Source: Acidimicrobiaceae bacterium (lineage in GTDB: Bacteria; Actinomycetota; Acidimicrobiia; Acidimicrobiales; Bog-793). From it: 5,265 nucleotides of DNA. Shown here piece after piece: positions 4,127-5,265 of the stretch. Made by a program: the position numbers and the translations under genes. The stretch's first letter is position 1, and the number at the start of each line of letters is the position of its first letter. The notes below the pieces were generated by a model. That model saw nothing but the letters and a program-made list of their open reading frames with translations, was not told the origin of the DNA and did not search any database. The stretch covers positions 1 to 5,265 of the forward strand of contig DAHUZG010000056.1 in NCBI GenBank assembly GCA_027306715.1. The letters are read 5' to 3'.

Positions 4127-5265
4127 ATGGCGCCCGCACAGGACTACGACGTGATCGTCGTCGGGCTCGGGGCGATGGGCTCGGCGGCCGCCGCGTGCTT
4201 GGCGCGCCGCGGGGTGCGCGTCCTTGGCGTCGAGCAGTTCCAGCCGGCGCACGACCGGGGCTCGAGCCACGGCGAGTCACGGATGATCCGCAAGGCCTAC
4301 TTCGAGCACCCGGCGTACGTGCCGCTGCTCGAACGCGCCTACGAGCTCTGGCGCGCCCTCGAGGCCGACACCGGCAGCGAGCTCCTCACCGTCACCGGTG
4401 GCCTGCTGCTCGGAGCGCCCGAGAGCGCCACGGTGACCGGCGGCGTGGCGAGCGCCGAGCGCTGGGGACTGCCCTACCGGATGCTCACCCGGCGCCAGCT
4501 GACGGCGGAGCTTCCGACGTTCTCGCCTCCCCGGGGCACTGTCGCCCTCTTCGAGCCCGACGCCGGCTTCATCCGCCCGGAAGCGGCGGTGCGCGCCCAG
4601 CTCCGCCTCGCCGAGGCCGCCGGAGCCGAGCTGCGGTTCGGCGAGCGGGTGCTCGGACTCGAGGGTCGAGCTCGAGGAGGGATGGAGCTGCGCTGCGCCG
4701 GCGGGCGCTATCTCGCCGAGCGGCTCGTGCTCTGTGCGGGGCCATGGACGCCGGGGCTCGTCGTCACCCTCGGACTGCCGCTGCCGGTCCCCCTCGAGGT
4801 GGAGCGCCAGGTGCTCTTCTGGTTCGAGCCGGACGGCGGCATCGAGCCGTACCTGTTTGACCGGCACCCGGTGTGGATCTGGGAGACCGGGGAGGCGGCT
4901 GTCCAGCTCTACGGCTTCCCGGCGCTCGCCGGCAGCGCCGGGGTGAAGGTCGCGTTCTTCCACGGCGGGAGGTCCTGCACGCCCGACGACGTCGACCGGG
5001 CCGTCCAGCCGGACGAGGTGGCGAAGATCACCGCCGCGCTGCGGCGGCTGCTCCCCGGCGTGCCGGGCAGGTTCGTGCAGGCGACGACCTGCATGTACAC
5101 CAACAGCCCCGATCGGCACTTCGTCATCGGCAACCTGCCGGGTGCCCCCGGGCTGATCGTGGCCTGCGGGTTCTCCGGTCACGGCTTCAAGTTCGCCCCC
5201 GTCGTCGGCGAGCTGCTCGCCGAGCTGGCCACCGGCTCGACGTCCGTCGAGCTGCCGCAGGAGCT
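4127..5265 (+). CDS. Monomeric sarcosine oxidase / N-methyltryptophan oxidase-type flavoenzyme, 3' end off the window
   Basis: 379 complete codons are present; the family is about 370-390 aa, so only roughly 10-15 residues are missing. The N-terminus carries the FAD-binding Rossmann motif VIVVGLGAMGS (Gly13, Gly15, Gly18). GSSHGESRMIRKAY follows, with His48, Arg52 and Arg55 matching His45, Arg49 and Arg52 of Bacillus monomeric sarcosine oxidase (MSOX). YGFP with Tyr262 and a His at 279 match the active-site Tyr254 and His269. Cys322 in TTCMYTNSPDRHFVIG matches the covalent flavin attachment Cys315, and Lys355 in GFSGHGFKF matches the oxygen-activating Lys348. The enzyme should oxidise a secondary N-methyl amine, typically giving the demethylated amino acid, formaldehyde and H2O2. 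Whether the substrate is sarcosine, N-methyltryptophan, pipecolate or another amine cannot be told. It starts 45 nt after the amidohydrolase stop with no terminator visible between, so it probably belongs to the same operon. Confidence 0.92.
   Translation, partial: MAPAQDYDVIVVGLGAMGSAAAACLARRGVRVLGVEQFQPAHDRGSSHGESRMIRKAYFEHPAYVPLLERAYELWRALEADTGSELLTVTGGLLLGAPESATVTGGVASAERWGLPYRMLTRRQLTAELPTFSPPRGTVALFEPDAGFIRPEAAVRAQLRLAEAAGAELRFGERVLGLEGRARGGMELRCAGGRYLAERLVLCAGPWTPGLVVTLGLPLPVPLEVERQVLFWFEPDGGIEPYLFDRHPVWIWETGEAAVQLYGFPALAGSAGVKVAFFHGGRSCTPDDVDRAVQPDEVAKITAALRRLLPGVPGRFVQATTCMYTNSPDRHFVIGNLPGAPGLIVACGFSGHGFKFAPVVGELLAELATGSTSVELPQE

Noticed and set aside
3448..4860. Plus-strand 470-aa open frame spanning two genes
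   Set aside because: Arg/Ala/Pro-rich out-of-frame reading across the amidohydrolase and oxidase genes, both of which have complete catalytic motifs in other frames.
4277..5182. Minus-strand 301-aa open frame
   Set aside because: Antisense shadow of the sarcosine oxidase-like gene, without recognisable features.

Overview
The window is very GC-rich, with Shine-Dalgarno-type ribosome sites, mostly G/C-ending codons and tightly packed genes. This fits a high-GC bacterium, most likely an actinobacterium or relative from soil or an environmental assembly. The lineage cannot be fixed from the sequence alone.

Layout: two divergent transcription units flank an intergenic stretch of about 530 bp. 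To the left (minus strand, running off the window) is an M24 'pita-bread' protein that looks like the creatinase / non-peptidase side of the family, because the two Asp metal ligands of M24 peptidases are not conserved. To the right (plus strand) lies a compact probable operon of four genes. They are a CMD/AhpD-like protein without the CxxC pair, a 4,5-dihydroxyphthalate decarboxylase-like protein without a signal peptide (ATGA overlap with the first), an ACMSD-type amidohydrolase with all metal ligands, and a monomeric sarcosine oxidase / N-methyltryptophan oxidase-type flavoenzyme. The last gene runs off the right edge with only its extreme C-terminus missing.

The intergenic region is unusually structured. 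It holds an 8-bp inverted repeat with a 16-nt spacer, a duplicated 18-bp hairpin-forming element at 21-bp period with an extra complementary arm upstream, and five tandem copies of an 18-bp repeat just before the operon's first gene. Weak promoter-like hexamers can be seen on both strands.

Reading of the locus: three right-hand genes belong to families with members that decarboxylate aromatic acids or ring-cleavage products. The flanking genes resemble enzymes that hydrolyse and oxidise small N-methylated compounds (creatinase, sarcosine oxidase). A small-molecule catabolic cluster is a reasonable inference, but its substrate is not determined by the sequence. No mobile elements, tRNA, rRNA or CRISPR arrays were seen.
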